DNA of 64,000 bases from Plasmodium malariae (taxonomy: Eukaryota > Apicomplexa > Aconoidasida > Haemosporida > Plasmodiidae). Position 1 is the stretch's first letter. Each line of letters begins with the position of its first letter. Under the pieces are notes generated by a model that was not told the origin of the DNA, searched no databases, and saw nothing but the letters and a program-made list of their open reading frames with translations. The translations under genes and the position numbers were made by a program. The stretch spans positions 1,575,001 to 1,639,000 of the forward strand of contig NC_041779.1 in the NCBI RefSeq assembly GCF_900090045.1, given 5' to 3'. Shown piece by piece: positions 1 through 11,462 of the stretch.

Positions 1-132
1 AAACTTCTTTATATCATAAAATTCGTCATTTTGTTTTTGTGTAAAATATTTCTCTTGACTATAAAGCGATGGCGATTCCTGTACTTGATAAACCACCTCT
101 CCCAGTTTGGAGTAGTCCGTCGTCAGGGCCAT
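1..132 (-). CDS. 5' end of an unrecognised protein gene, cut by the window edge
   Basis: Reading the minus strand from the ATG at 132, the frame stays open to base 1 (44 codons) and begins MALTTDYSKLGEVVYQVQES. The composition is balanced (Gln, Glu, Ser, Tyr, few Asn runs) and unlike the low-complexity DNA to its right. The start codon is preceded on the coding strand by an A-rich leader, as is usual in Plasmodium. I do not recognise the family from so short an N-terminus. It is divergently oriented to the eIF4A-III gene, so the 1.6 kb between them should hold both promoters. The remainder lies outside the window. Confidence 0.55.
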   Translation of the reverse strand, partial: MALTTDYSKLGEVVYQVQESPSLYSQEKYFTQKQNDEFYDIKKF

Positions 133-1742
133 ATTTTTCAAAAAAAAGGAAAAACAAAAAGGAAAAACAAAAGGAAAAAATAAAATAATAAAACAACCTC
201 CTATATGTATAAATACAAAACTAAAAAATAAATAAATATTTTTTTTTTTCTTGTGTAAGCATAACAAATCAGTAATGAGTTGGTTATGCCGCATTCTCAT
301 TTTATAGCAGTGGTCAAGTATTTAAGAGGCATATATTTTAAAGTCAGAAAAAAAAAAAAAAATAATAAAAATAAAAAAAAATTATTATCGTGCATAAAAT
401 GAAATAAAACTGGTACGAAATAAAACTGGTACGAAATAAAACTGGTACGAAATAAAACTGGTACGAAATAAAACACAAATACAAACAATCTTTCCTTGTC
501 AGTCAAAGTGTTGTATGTTAGACGATAATAAAGTATGAAGAAAAAAAAAAAAGTGTGTTATTCCGCATAGTTTAAAACTGCATATGTACGTTTAAATATT
601 TTTATATTACGAATCAAGAGTTATTAATTTCCATTTGGCTATATGATATTTCTGAATTTATTACTTTATTGGATATTCGCATAAGGCTCAGCAGTGATAA
701 TATTTTACACTTACTCTCACTAGCTCGAGCAGAAACTACTTTTCCATTGCGGTCATAAACATTTACGCACGCTTGTACATACGCAATGTATACGTATGAG
801 AGAGGCAAAATTAAATGGGCGAGTACTCCATGTTCCAAGGGATTGGATAAAATATAACACTCGGAGTGCGTATAAGCAAAATGTAGAATATATATTTACA
901 TATAAGCAGTGTTCCTGTGAAGAAGAAAAATTGTACTCATGCTTGTACTATAGCTTCGTGTTTTTAATATATAAAATAAGTATCATCCTTTTTTAACTTT
1001 ATGAAAAAATTGAGATGCCTTAATTTTACTATTTATTTTTAGCCTCTCCAACGTTTTTATGCAGTTTTTGTTTTGTATTATTCAGTGTTATTTTATTTTT
1101 ATGCATATTTTTTTTCTTAATTTTTTTATATTTTCCTTTTTTTATATTTTCATTTTTTTATGTTTTCATTTTTTTATATTTTCATTTTTTTATATTTTCA
1201 TTTTTTTATATTTTCATTTTTTTATGTTTTCATTTTTTTATATTTTCATTTTTTTATATTTTCATTTTTTTTTATATTTTCATTTTTATATTTTTATTTT
1301 TACTTTAATTAATTTTTTTGTTTCATGTTTTAAATTTTGCAAAAGAGAATTAGAAGTAGTTTATTACTAATTCGCAAAATATTAAGAAAACATTTTTGAA
1401 AGTTCGACATGAACATTTCATGAGATGTAGTTGTAATATTCCACCCCTCGTTTGATGGAAAATTTTAATGGCATATATAATACATATATATAGTACATAC
1501 ATATATAGTACATACATATATATAATACATACATATATAGTACATACATATATAGTACATACATATATAGTACATACATATATAGTACATACATATATAG
1601 TACATACATATATATAATACATACATATATAGTACATATATACATTTATATATGTAGTTATATATATGTTGGTACTCTTTGGGGGATACGCTAACATTGA
1701 CGCAGTTGGGCAAATATTTGAACGTGGATATGCACGAAAAAG
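133..1742. other. Divergent intergenic region with tandem arrays
   Basis: No convincing gene. It holds a 17-bp array with four near-perfect copies of a unit containing aaactggtacgaaat (about 398-474), a run of about ten T-rich 16-18 bp units (ttttttatattttca type, 1125-1300), and an array of acatacatatatagt-like units (about 1475-1640) just upstream of eIF4A-III. The piece 613-996 has a more mixed composition with short open frames on both strands, but no family or splice structure I can support. The region lies between two divergent genes and presumably carries both promoters. Confidence 0.6.
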
Positions 1743-2915
1743 ATGGAACACAATGATTATTATAAGTCTTCAGAGAAGTATGAAATATGCACGAGCTTTG
1801 AAAATATAGGAATAGACGAAGGTCTGTTAAGAGGAATATATGCATATGGATTTGAAAAGCCATCTGCTATTCAGCAAAGGGGTATCAAGCCTATATTAAG
1901 TGGAAGAGATGTAATTTTACAAAGTCAAAGTGGAACAGGGAAAACTTGTGTGTTTGCTGTAGGGGCATTAAATTGTGTTAATAGAAATTTAAATGAAACT
2001 CAAATAATAATATTGTCACCTACTAGAGAATTAGCAGAACAAACACAAAAGGTTTGTCTAGCATTAGCTGACTATATTCATGTAACAATTTATTGTTGTA
2101 TAGGAGGGAAAAGAATGAGTGATGATATAAAAGCATTAAATAATGGGGTCCATATTATTAGTGGAACACCAGGAAGAATATATCATATGTTAAATTTAAG
2201 GCATTTAAAATGTAAATATATCAAACAGTTAGTTATTGATGAAGCAGATGAAATGTTAAATAAAGGATTTAAAGAACAAGTGTATGATATATATCGTTTC
2301 TTATCACCCAATACACAAATTATTCTATCATCAGCTACATTACCACAAGAAGTTTTAGAAATAACAAATAAATTTATGCATAAACCAGTGAAGATATTAG
2401 TTAAAAGAGATGAACTCACATTAGAAGGTATTAAACAGTTCTTTGTATCTATTGAAAAAGAACAATGGAAATATGAAACTTTGGCAGATTTATATGAAAG
2501 CTTAACTATTACTCAGGCTGTTGTTTTTTGTAATACTAAATTAAAAGTAGATTGGTTAACTAAGAAAATGCTTGAATCAAATTTTACTGTTTGTAAAATG
2601 CATGCAGATATGACTCAAAGTGAAAGAGATGATATTATGTTAAAATTTAGGCAATGTAAATTTAGAGTTTTAATTTCAACCGATATATGGGGTAGAGGAT
2701 TAGACGTGCAAGAAGTTTCTCTTGTTGTTAATTATGATCTGCCCAATTCAAGAGAAAGTTATATCCACCGAATTGGACGTAGTGGGAGATTTGGAAGAAA
2801 AGGAGTTGCTATCAGTTTTGTTAAAAATGATGACATAAAAATTTTGAGGGATATCGAACAGTACTATTCAACACAAATTGATGAAATGCCTATGAACATT
2901 ACGGAATTGCTGTGA
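1743..2915 (+). CDS. eIF4A3: Eukaryotic initiation factor 4A-III (DEAD-box RNA helicase, exon-junction complex)
   Basis: Single-exon 390-residue DEAD-box helicase. Motifs appear in order: Q motif around 38-48 ([10 protein letters not shown]), Walker A SQSGTGKT 61-68, PTRELA 93-98, TPGR 142-145, DEAD 166-169, SAT 197-199, the [11 protein letters not shown] stretch and HRIGRSGR 342-349. All catalytic residues are present. The C-terminus ([20 protein letters not shown]) is nearly identical to the eIF4A-III ending and differs from eIF4A-I/II, which identifies the paralogue. In the family this protein clamps RNA as the core of the exon-junction complex in the nucleus and follows mRNA to the cytoplasm. 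The length is close to the usual 390-411. The ATG at 1743 is chosen because the frame upstream is repetitive AT sequence. Its composition is clearly less AT-rich than the flanks. Confidence 0.96.
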   Translation: MEHNDYYKSSEKYEICTSFENIGIDEGLLRGIYAYGFEKPSAIQQRGIKPILSGRDVILQSQSGTGKTCVFAVGALNCVNRNLNETQIIILSPTRELAEQTQKVCLALADYIHVTIYCCIGGKRMSDDIKALNNGVHIISGTPGRIYHMLNLRHLKCKYIKQLVIDEADEMLNKGFKEQVYDIYRFLSPNTQIILSSATLPQEVLEITNKFMHKPVKILVKRDELTLEGIKQFFVSIEKEQWKYETLADLYESLTITQAVVFCNTKLKVDWLTKKMLESNFTVCKMHADMTQSERDDIMLKFRQCKFRVLISTDIWGRGLDVQEVSLVVNYDLPNSRESYIHRIGRSGRFGRKGVAISFVKNDDIKILRDIEQYYSTQIDEMPMNITELL

Positions 2916-3489
2916 AAAGCGGCTAAGTAAATGAGAAACATTTTTTTCAATGGCGTAAAATATTTTTTTTTTTTTTTTTTTGTCACGTCTCATCAACTTT
3001 TTCATCGTATCTTACATTTATTACGTTTATTACGTTTATTACGTTTATTACATTTATTACATTTATTACGTTTATTACGTTTATTACGTTTATTACGTTT
3101 ATTACGTTTATTACGTTTATTACGTTTATTACGTTTATTACGTTTATTACGTTTATTACGTTTATTACGTTTATTGCACTTACAATATTTGCCATTTTTA
3201 CTACACCACATTCACTGAGTTTTGTTTTTTATCCCTTTGTTTATCTTTCCCACTCTCGTTTATTGGTACTCACAATGATGTTATTTGCGCACATTCTTTG
3301 AAATAAATAATTTTATTTTTTTGTTGCACCATTTTGTACTTATTTACTCTTTCCTCCCTAATTTTTTCCTATTTTTTCTTATTTTTTTCTATTTTTTTTT
3401 TTTTTTTTTTTAATTATATAAGAACAATTTCGTTTAATTATTTTATCAAAAATGTAAATTAAAAATAGCATAGTAATTTTTGCATATAG

Positions 3490-3527
<38 letters not shown>

Positions 3528-4495
3528 TGACATTTGTTAATAAATTATTTGCTTGTTCAGAAAAACGTAGCTGAACATGTCATTGGGAATTCTCCTAAAA
3601 ATACACAAGCACTCTTGGATATGTGCGTATATGCAAAAGCATGTACAAAAAGTAGGAAGAGAAAGGTGTAAAACAAGAAAAATGGAGTGAGGTTTTTATC
3701 GGAACGTTAAGCTTATATTTGGCGTAATAAGGAAAAAATAAAATAAAGCAAAATGAAGCAGAATAAAATTATAAAATAATATGGCAGTCAAAAAAAACAA
3801 AAGAGTTGACATTTTTTCTAAAAAAAAATAGCAAGCTTAGATAAGGCATTATTTTATAAATCTTAGAACAGTATTTGCTCAGCATAATATGCAAAACGTA
3901 CTCTTATATACGTTTAGTATTAATACGGGTATATATTATATATATATACATGCACACATAATGATGCAAATAAGGCTCTTTTCATTTTGTTTTGTCTTAT
4001 TTTATTATTGTTGGTGAAATTTAAATGCATTACATAATTACAGTTAAGAAAGAAAAACGGACTCCTAAAACGTAGGCAGTGTAACACCTCTTACATTGTT
4101 CTGTTATATTTTGCGTCTTTTTATTTTTCAGTGTTACATTTTTTGCGGCATTGCGTACACTTTTGCATCCGCTTTTGCATCCTCTTTTGCATCCGCTTTT
4201 GCATCCTCTTTTGCATCCTCTTTTGTATCCACTTTTGTATCCACTTTTGTATCAATTTTGTATCCATTTTGTATCCATTTTGTATCCACTTTTGTATCCA
4301 TTTTGTATCCACTTTTGTATCCACTTTTGCTTTATTTTATTTATTTTTTTTTTCATTTTTTTTACAAAACATTGCGAATGGAAAAAACGTCATACGGGTT
4401 GGCATTTTTCTCAGTTACATTTTACCTTGCCGTGCAATATTTAATTTAAGTTTTTTTGAAATTTTTTTTTTTTTTTTTTTTTTTTGGATAACATT
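2916..4495. other. Intergenic region with 9-bp and 12-bp arrays
   Basis: No gene seen. The region holds a 9-bp array (tacgtttat, about 18 copies with tacattat variants, 3010-3175). Poly(T) tracts of 20-35 bases lie at about 3393-3411 and 3491-3524. An array of 12-bp ttttgcatccgc/ttttgtatccac units (about 4160-4330) precedes the SR12 start. Open frames across these arrays exist in several frames at once, as expected for repeats whose period is a multiple of three, and are not evidence of coding. Confidence 0.65.
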
Positions 4496-5542
4496 ATGGG
4501 AAGAGTACTACTGAGAAAGAGGCTGCTCCTCTTTTTGTTCCTTTTACTGTACATAACAAACATAGATGAGGATAATTTTCTGAAAGAATGCGAGAAAGGA
4601 TTGTGTGTAAGAGTATATGAGGGAGGAACAAATAACAATTACAACAGTAATAACTATAACGACAATAATTATAACAATTACATCAATAATAACTATAACG
4701 ACAATAATTATAACGACAATAATTATAACAGTAATAATTATAACGACAATAATTATAACAGTAATAATTATAACAATAATTATAATAGTAAGATCTATTA
4801 TGCTTTTTTATTAGTACAATATGTTAAAGAGATGAAGGTACACGTTATCAATCTGCTATTAAGGGGAGCAAACATAAGCCCGATTTTTGTATCATCTAAA
4901 GTAATATATGGACTGTATAATGATAGAAATTATAGCAAAATTTCAAATTTCTGTTACACGAAAAATTTACAGAAAAATGGAATTGTAAAATTGTCTAACC
5001 TTTTTGTGCCTAACACAAAATTTCTTATACTAGACAAAACAGATGATGAAATATATAATTATGCACAAAATAGAAAAGGGAAACACTGCGCAGATTTGGA
5101 AAAGGAAGCATTGTTTATGCATTCTTTTAATGATGTATCACCTGAGTATCTTAAAACATCCTATTTTGTATATGAAAAAGATATAAATAATAAATTAACG
5201 GAAAAAAATTTAAATTTTATTCTACTTAATTGTGGAAAGAAATATAAAAATGCGTTCAAGATTGAGTTCAGAAATAATATGAACTTTTTGAAGGATCAAT
5301 TTTCTTGTGAAGACCAAGGTACGAATTGATTTATGAATGAGGGGGAGTGTCCACATGGACATAAATCCTTATATTATACAATGCATACTATATTATATTA
5401 TGTACCTCTACTGAGTGAGTATTGCATTAGTTTCGGAATGTTAAATCGTATTATCATTTCGTTTTTTCTCCATATATTCTAAAACTTCCTCACCTTATGT
5501 ACACATTTATTCATGGCCTTATTTTTCACCATGCATGTTAAT

Positions 5543-5577
<35 letters not shown>

Positions 5578-7302
5578 TGAAAGGTCTTGTAGAGATATAC
5601 ATGCTATTGATGGTTATATTAAGCTTCTTATTTTTGGTTTACTATCGAAAAAGAGAAGTGTTAAGAAGAGGAAATAATGCATTAATAGAATCCGTCCATT
5701 GTGCAATATTATTTTTTTTTTTTTCTAATATTCTTTACTTTGTTCATATAATTTCTTATGCATTCAATGGGTCAGGCTTTAGTGTTCTCAAGGTATTGAG
5801 CCAAATATATGAATCAATATTTGATTGTTTTGTTATTTCAATACTTTGTTATATATTAAATAGAAGAAATAATAAAGCGAAAAGTGTTGACACATACAGG
5901 ACATCGCTTATATATGCAGTATTAAAATTTTTATACACTTTATCTGAAATACAAAATCATCAGAATTTAAATTTATACTCCTCGATGCACTCAGGTTATT
6001 ATACATAAGAAGCATATAAAAGATAAGTAGCTCAAAGGGGGTTCTTTCCCCCTCGCTGAGGATGTTTTACGCGAACATTTGTGTACATGTGTACACATAT
6101 ACTTGCATACATACATATATATATTTCTACATGATCAATAAAATTTTTTTTTTTTTTTTTTTTTATAGTTATAGCACTTCCATTCGTTCTTCATCGAATA
6201 TTCATTGCAGGTAATGCGAATACAGTGAATCATGCTACTTATTACCCTTGAGATTTTTCTTTTTCTTTTTTTTTTTTTTTGTGAACATGTATATCTGTGT
6301 AGGTGTAGTTGTTATTTTTATATAAGAAGAAGGTAACACCATTATAGCATTTTTCAATATTTTTTTTTTTTTTTTTTTTCTCCATTTTTATTCTTCGCAT
6401 TTCAGTGCTAATCTATAACAACAGCAAGAATCTTTTGAAGGAAAAAAAGAATATGGATGAGAAGCTCTTCATCATTTTTGATACCTTATTGTTAGGATTA
6501 AAAAAAAAAAAAAAAAAAAAAAGAAATAAGAAAGAATAAAAAATAAAAAAGAACTACATACGGTTAATTTTGTGTATTTATCTTTAACATTTCTTTCGTG
6601 CGTGTCCATATATGCGTAAACACGCAGGAGTACACTTGTATACAACTGTTTTTGTGTACCATTTTACGCCTTTTTACGTATTTCGTAGGTACAATTCGTG
6701 GATATTATCAATTCCTGTCCTTTATTTTTTTATGAAAAATTTTTCAGTGTAAAAAGAGATATACGTTACATGCGAACAGATATATATATACGTGTATCTA
6801 TGTGCTTGTATGGGTGTATATATAATTGTGTTCTGAGAAATATGAAACCATATTTTTAATTATTCTATAATTTGCATTTACCCCTTAACAGGGAATAGAA
6901 CAATTTTTTTTTGTAAAATACATGTTTTGTTAATATTTTTTTAAGGCATATATATATATATATTTTTACGGAAAAATTTCCCTTCTTTTTATAGGCACTT
7001 TACTCATTTGTTCATACATTTCGTTAACCTTTCTATTTTAATATGTAATAATTAAAACATACATGCATAGGGAATGTTAAAAAAGGGGAAAAAAAAAAAA
7101 ATTGAAGTGATCCAAATGAGTTATATGAGCTAAATAATTTAAATCAACTACATGGGTATCTACATGTATGGGGCATAAGCAATGTATATATGTATCATTT
7201 TTTTTTTTTTTTACTTTTTTTTTTTAAGATTTAGTATACAATATCTCAGGAAAGAAATATGAACAGTTAGAATCAAAGTATCCATACATAGACTTACAGT
7301 AA
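4496..7302 (+). CDS. SR12: Serpentine receptor SR12 (GPCR-like seven-transmembrane protein), seven exons
   Basis: Proposed exons: 4496-5318, 5584-5994, 6169-6210, 6406-6490, 6689-6746, 6995-7022 and 7229-7302. All have GT..AG introns and consistent phase, giving about 500 residues. Residues 1-20 are a hydrophobic signal peptide. A luminal/extracellular domain with several cysteines follows, interrupted at about 46-98 by an Asn/Tyr repeat. From exon 2 on come successive hydrophobic segments (VEIYMLLMVILSFLFLVYY, AILFFFFSNILYFVHIISYA and others) split over very small exons, ending YPYIDLQ. Signal peptide, cysteine ectodomain and multi-span C-terminus fit the GOST/GPR180-TMEM145 class to which Plasmodium serpentine receptors belong. 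Location directly after eIF4A-III matches SR12 in P. falciparum, as I recall. Ligand and signalling role are unproven. The donor of exon 5 and the 28-nt exon 6 are the least certain parts. Confidence 0.8.
4636..4792 (+). repeat. In-frame Asn/Tyr-coding repeat inside SR12
   Basis: Degenerate 15-bp-type units (aataattataacgacaata) encode NNYND/NNYNS pentapeptides inside the SR12 ectodomain. The frame is preserved throughout, so the array is translated. Low-complexity Asn insertions of this kind are common in Plasmodium proteins and usually loop out of the fold. Confidence 0.85.
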
Positions 7303-7994
7303 TATATTTTTTTTTTTTTTTTATTTTTTTTTTTCCTTTTTTTCCTTTTTTTCCTGTTTTTGCTTGCACTGAAGCAATTTTGCCATAATCATTTAATTAT
7401 AATATAATTATAAATTATATGCAGGAAGCTACTACACGTTGCTTATTCTATGACAATTCACTAGGATGTTTTTTCCTTTTAACGGAGTTTGTGTTTTTCG
7501 TTATCATTTTGTTCATTTTATCTGTTTGGCACCTTTGTTTGAAACATTAAAATTAAAATTGCGAAATCTTGTTTTTATGTATACCAACATTTAAATTATT
7601 TGAACATTTTGTTATTTTATACATTATTTAAAGGACGATTTTGTGAAAGCTCCTCTTAACAAGATTAATTTTTTTTTTTTTTTGCTGCATTATATTTTTA
7701 TCGAACTTTTATCGTATTCTCTATTTTTTTTTTTTTCGTCGAGCTTTTTAGTTATGCTGTCCTATACTTTTTTATTTTATCATATTGTTTTTGATACTTT
7801 TTTATTTTATCATATTGTTTTTGATACTTTTTTATTTTATCATATTATTTTTGATACTTTTTTATTTTCCTTTTTATCTTATCCTAAAATCGATGCACCT
7901 TATAAATTATGAACTATTCTAAGGAATAAGTTTTTTAGTGTAAAATTTTTTTTTTCTTTTTTCTATTTATGTACAACCAATGTGAGGAGGAAAT
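7303..7994. other. Intergenic spacer with a 30-bp array
   Basis: No gene recognised between SR12 and the methyltransferase. It includes a 30-bp unit (dtacttttttattttatca type) repeated three to four times at about 7765-7868 and several poly(T) tracts. An open frame runs through it, but it begins at a non-ATG codon and is almost only Phe, Leu, Tyr and Ile. Confidence 0.55.
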
Positions 7995-9709
7995 ATGTAT
8001 TATATAAAAAAGTATGAACACAAGCTTTTGAGTGAAACTTTAAGATTTTTAGGCTTTACAATAAAATGGGGAATTCATGAAAACGGGTATTGGTTAACCA
8101 ACTTAAATTATTCGTTTGATTATATTTTATCAAACTTAATCGTAAAATATTTTAAGGATAAAAGTAATGAACATACGTGTTTTATTATATGAATGATTGT
8201 GTTGTACCTCTTTTTGTTATAACATTTAGGAGCTTTCCACCCGTGCTTTGATGGGTGATAGCTTACCCATATATGGACACGATACAGTATATATGTGTAT
8301 TTGTGTAAGTGTATTTGTGTAAGTGTAGTTGTGTATGTGTAGTTGTGTAAGTGTATTTGTGTAAGTGTAGTTGTGTATGTGTAGTTGTGTATGTGTAGTT
8401 GTGTAGTGTAGTTGTGTATGTGTAGTTGTGTAGTGTAGTTGTGTAAGTGTAGTTGTGTAAGTGTAGTTGTGTAAGTGTAGTTGTGTATGTGTAGTTGTGT
8501 AAGTGTAGTTGTGTAAGTGTAGTTGTGTATGTGTAGTTGTGTAAGTGTAGTTGTGTATGTGTAGTTGTGTATGTGTAGTTGTGTATGTGTAGTTGTGTAT
8601 TTATGCATGTCTATGGGTATTTGTATATATAGGGGTATTTGTATGTATATGTATAAATATATACATATACATGTACATATATACATCCCGCGTTTGTATA
8701 TGTGCGATATGCGTTTCCTACAGAAGCAAGGACCGTTTTAGACGTTGGGTGTGGTTATGGGTACTACGTGAATGAATTGAATTTTCATAAAATAAAGTCC
8801 TTTGGTGTGGATGGTAATTTTAAGCTAGTTAATTCCCTGAAAAATGGTCAGTTTGTTCATTTGTTTTAGAAAAATGTAAAAATATATATTCTTTTCTTTT
8901 GCTAATTCTTCCTGTGTGCTACGAGTGTTACCATAAGTTAAGCCTCCTATGTATATATATATGTATATATATATGTATATATGCGTATATGTATATATGA
9001 GCGCAATGCAAGTATTTCTTTTCAGAAAATATATACACGCTTGATGCTACAAGCGAACATTTTGTGCCCAACTTGCTTGAAAAGATTAACATGTCCAACA
9101 AAAAAGAAGATATGAAAAAAAAAGATCAACTTTTTGAAAAGAGTAAAGCTATAAAAATGAGTACAGAAAATATAAGAAACATTTTAACATTTGATTACGT
9201 GTTGTGTCTGAATGTTGGTGAATACATCCCTAAGGTTAGCAGAGAGAAATGATAGGACGTGCGTATGTGTGTAGTTATATGTGTAAGAGTATGTTTGTGT
9301 GGTCATGTATGTAAATATGTGTGTGTAGGCATGTGTGTAAATATGTGTGTGTAGGCATGTGTGTAAATATGTGTGTGTAGGCATGCGTGTAAGCAAGGGC
9401 ATATATATATATATATATATATATATTTGTATATGCATGATGAACACTTTGGTTTTGCAGAAAAAGGAAGAAGTGTTTCTTAAAAATCTTGACAGAATAA
9501 ACAGACGAGGAATAATAATATCATGGGACATACCCAACAATTTTAATATAGGTACAATTAATGAAAAAAAAGGAGAAGAAATACTAGATCTTTTTTTAAA
9601 TAATTATTGCTATACATATGATGAAAAGACTAGTAAAATGTTTAGAGAAAACTGCAGCAATAATGTCCTTAAAAATTGCATATACATTTTCGAAAAAAAA
9701 AAAATTTAA
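7995..9709 (+). CDS. S-adenosylmethionine-dependent methyltransferase, four exons
   Basis: Exons 7995-8163, 8724-8846, 9026-9234 and 9461-9709 join in phase to about 249 residues. Motif I of class I Rossmann methyltransferases is clear at about 61-69 (VLDVGCGYG). It is followed by an acidic SAM-ribose residue in FGVDGN (Asp about 86), then LDATSEHFVP and a strand-like FDYVLCLNVGEYIPK (motif IV region), and RRGIIISWDIP (post-motif strand). The substrate cannot be read from the sequence. The N-terminal 55 residues (WGIHENGYWLTN) look like a substrate-side cap. The first intron contains a long GT-rich minisatellite and the third a 26-bp array, so intron sizes may vary between strains. The start ATG is the first in frame after T-rich DNA; an extra upstream exon cannot be excluded. 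Confidence 0.8.
8283..8605 (+). repeat. GT-rich minisatellite in methyltransferase intron 1
   Basis: About 300 bp of near-identical units gtgtagttgtgta(a/t), alternating between 11, 12 and 14 bp. The plus strand is almost only G and T, with few A and no C. It lies entirely inside the first intron, between the donor at 8164 and the acceptor at 8723. Confidence 0.9.
9285..9398 (+). repeat. 26-bp tandem array in methyltransferase intron 3
   Basis: About four copies of a unit of the form gtaaatatgtgtgtgtaggc plus catgtgt, followed by a (TA)n run (9400-9425). The array is intronic and noncoding. Confidence 0.85.
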
Positions 9710-11157
9710 CTTCTGAGTACTGCATACATGTGTACCGCGGCAATAGTACTTAAATTCAAGTGAAATGTCTAGCTGTTTAGTGGTTTAACCGCTTGACGGT
9801 TTAACGGTCTGACAGCTCAACCGCTTAACTACTTAACCGCTTAACTACTTAACCGCTTAACTGCTTAACCGCTTAACTGTTAATTTTCTTTTTTTTTCCC
9901 TCATTAATAAATTGAACTCGCCTAATTTTTAAAGAAGCGCAATTGCGTATAATTACTTATGCCTTAATATATATGCACATACATCGAGACATAAATAAAT
10001 ATAATTGCCAATAAATAATAGTTTTGCTTTCTGTGTGAACATCTTAGCAGTAAGCTAGAATTAGCATGACAAAGATGCATAACATAACAAAATATGCAAC
10101 CTACAAAATAGCAAAAGATGATAATACAATTAGGCAAAAAAATTGTCGGTTATGGTCTGCTGTGTACATGTGAAAATATTAAAAAAAAAAATTCGAAAAT
10201 CTGTAAAATAAAGGAAAAGAATGAAAAAAAATAAGTAAAAGTGGAAGTAAAAGTGGAAGTAAAAGTGTAAGTAAAAGTGGAAGTAAAAGTGGAAGTAAAA
10301 GTGAAAGTAAAAGTGGAAGTAAAAGTGGAAGTAAAAGTGAAAGTAAAAGTGAAAGTAAAAGTGAAAGTAAAAGTGAAAGTAAAAAGTGTTTTCTCTTTTT
10401 TGTCAACTTAAAAAAAAAAAAATGTATGCTCAAAATTTATGCCAATCATATTTGTGCATAAGATGTAAAGCGGTTACTTCGTATATTATGACATGTTCAG
10501 GTCATAATGAAGGTGAAAAAAAAATTGCGCATAAGATGTGTAATTCGTATGTTTATATGAATATATATATATATTTAAGTACACACGCACATATATATAT
10601 ATATAAACATTGCAAGGATTTAATTAAGTTCTATATATTAATGTCGATGATTGTATTCTCCTGATATAACTGAACATTATTTAACTACTTCTACATGGTT
10701 CTAGCATCATTTTATTGGCAAATTTATAAAATATGTAGGAAGATCGGGGTAGAGAGGATATTTTATTTTCATGCAAATTTTTTTTTTTTTTTGTTATTTA
10801 TTTTATTTTTTTATTTTTTATTTTTTAATGAAACATGTACGTATACATACAAGCATGAAGCACAGGTGAGAGAAATAAATAGCTATTACACACGTAAAAA
10901 TATGCTTCTTCGAAAAACATTTATTATTTTGTTGTATATCCTCTGTAATGTTTGTAAAATGTGAATTGATGTGTAATGTAGAAGAGAATTAAACTGAAAT
11001 GTAGCTTATGCATTATATGAGAAAAATGAAAAAATGAAAAAAATTAAAAATGTACAAGACGAAAGAAAGAAATAAAATGAGTAACTACAATAAAACAAAT
11101 AATAATATTATGACAGGAATGGCCATTTTGTAAGCATTGTTTAACACGCAAAATAGG

Positions 11158-11200
<43 letters not shown>

Positions 11201-11462
11201 GAGGGAAAACAACAAAAATGAGAAAATATAAAAGTGTACGGATAATAAAGTAAAAGGAAGGCACAAAAAGTTAAGTGTACACATCATATATATATATATG
11301 TATATATACGTATATGCCATATAAACGCAGAATAAAATAAATAAAAACACATAAGGAAAACCATAATATAAAGGTATAATACTTGCCATAATTATAAAAA
11401 GAGAAAATAAAATTTAAATAAGTAAAAAAAAAGAAAGAAGAAAGTTCCTTGAAAACGTTTTA
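9710..11462. other. Intergenic region with two arrays and no supported gene
   Basis: It contains a 12-bp-type array of ttaaccgcttaactac units (about 9783-9885), a 12-bp array of gtaaaagtggaa/gtaaaagtgaaa units (about 10225-10385), and a 37-base poly(A) (11160-11196). Short open stretches at 10422-10560 (MYAQNLCQSYLCIRCKAV) and 10695-10963 have some mixed composition, but no motif, conserved-looking partner exon or signal that lets me call a gene. Confidence 0.5.

Noticed and set aside
1350..1751. Open frames with Tyr/Ile/Cys/Met repeats on the minus strand
   Set aside because: They are translations of an acatacatatatagt array in three frames at once, without start context, domain or splice support.
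2931..3306. Four overlapping open frames (Leu-Arg, Tyr-Val, Asn-Val-Ile and Asn-Lys-Arg repeats)
   Set aside because: A 9-bp repeat is open in every frame that lacks a stop in one unit; simultaneous openness on both strands marks it as an artefact.
4096..4514. Cys/Phe/Ser-rich frames before SR12
   Set aside because: They come from the 12-bp ttttgcatccgc array; no signal of a gene, and they abut the SR12 signal-peptide ATG.
8120..8686. 188-codon Thr/Gln/His/Leu minus-strand frame
   Set aside because: Read through the intronic GT minisatellite of the methyltransferase on the antisense strand.
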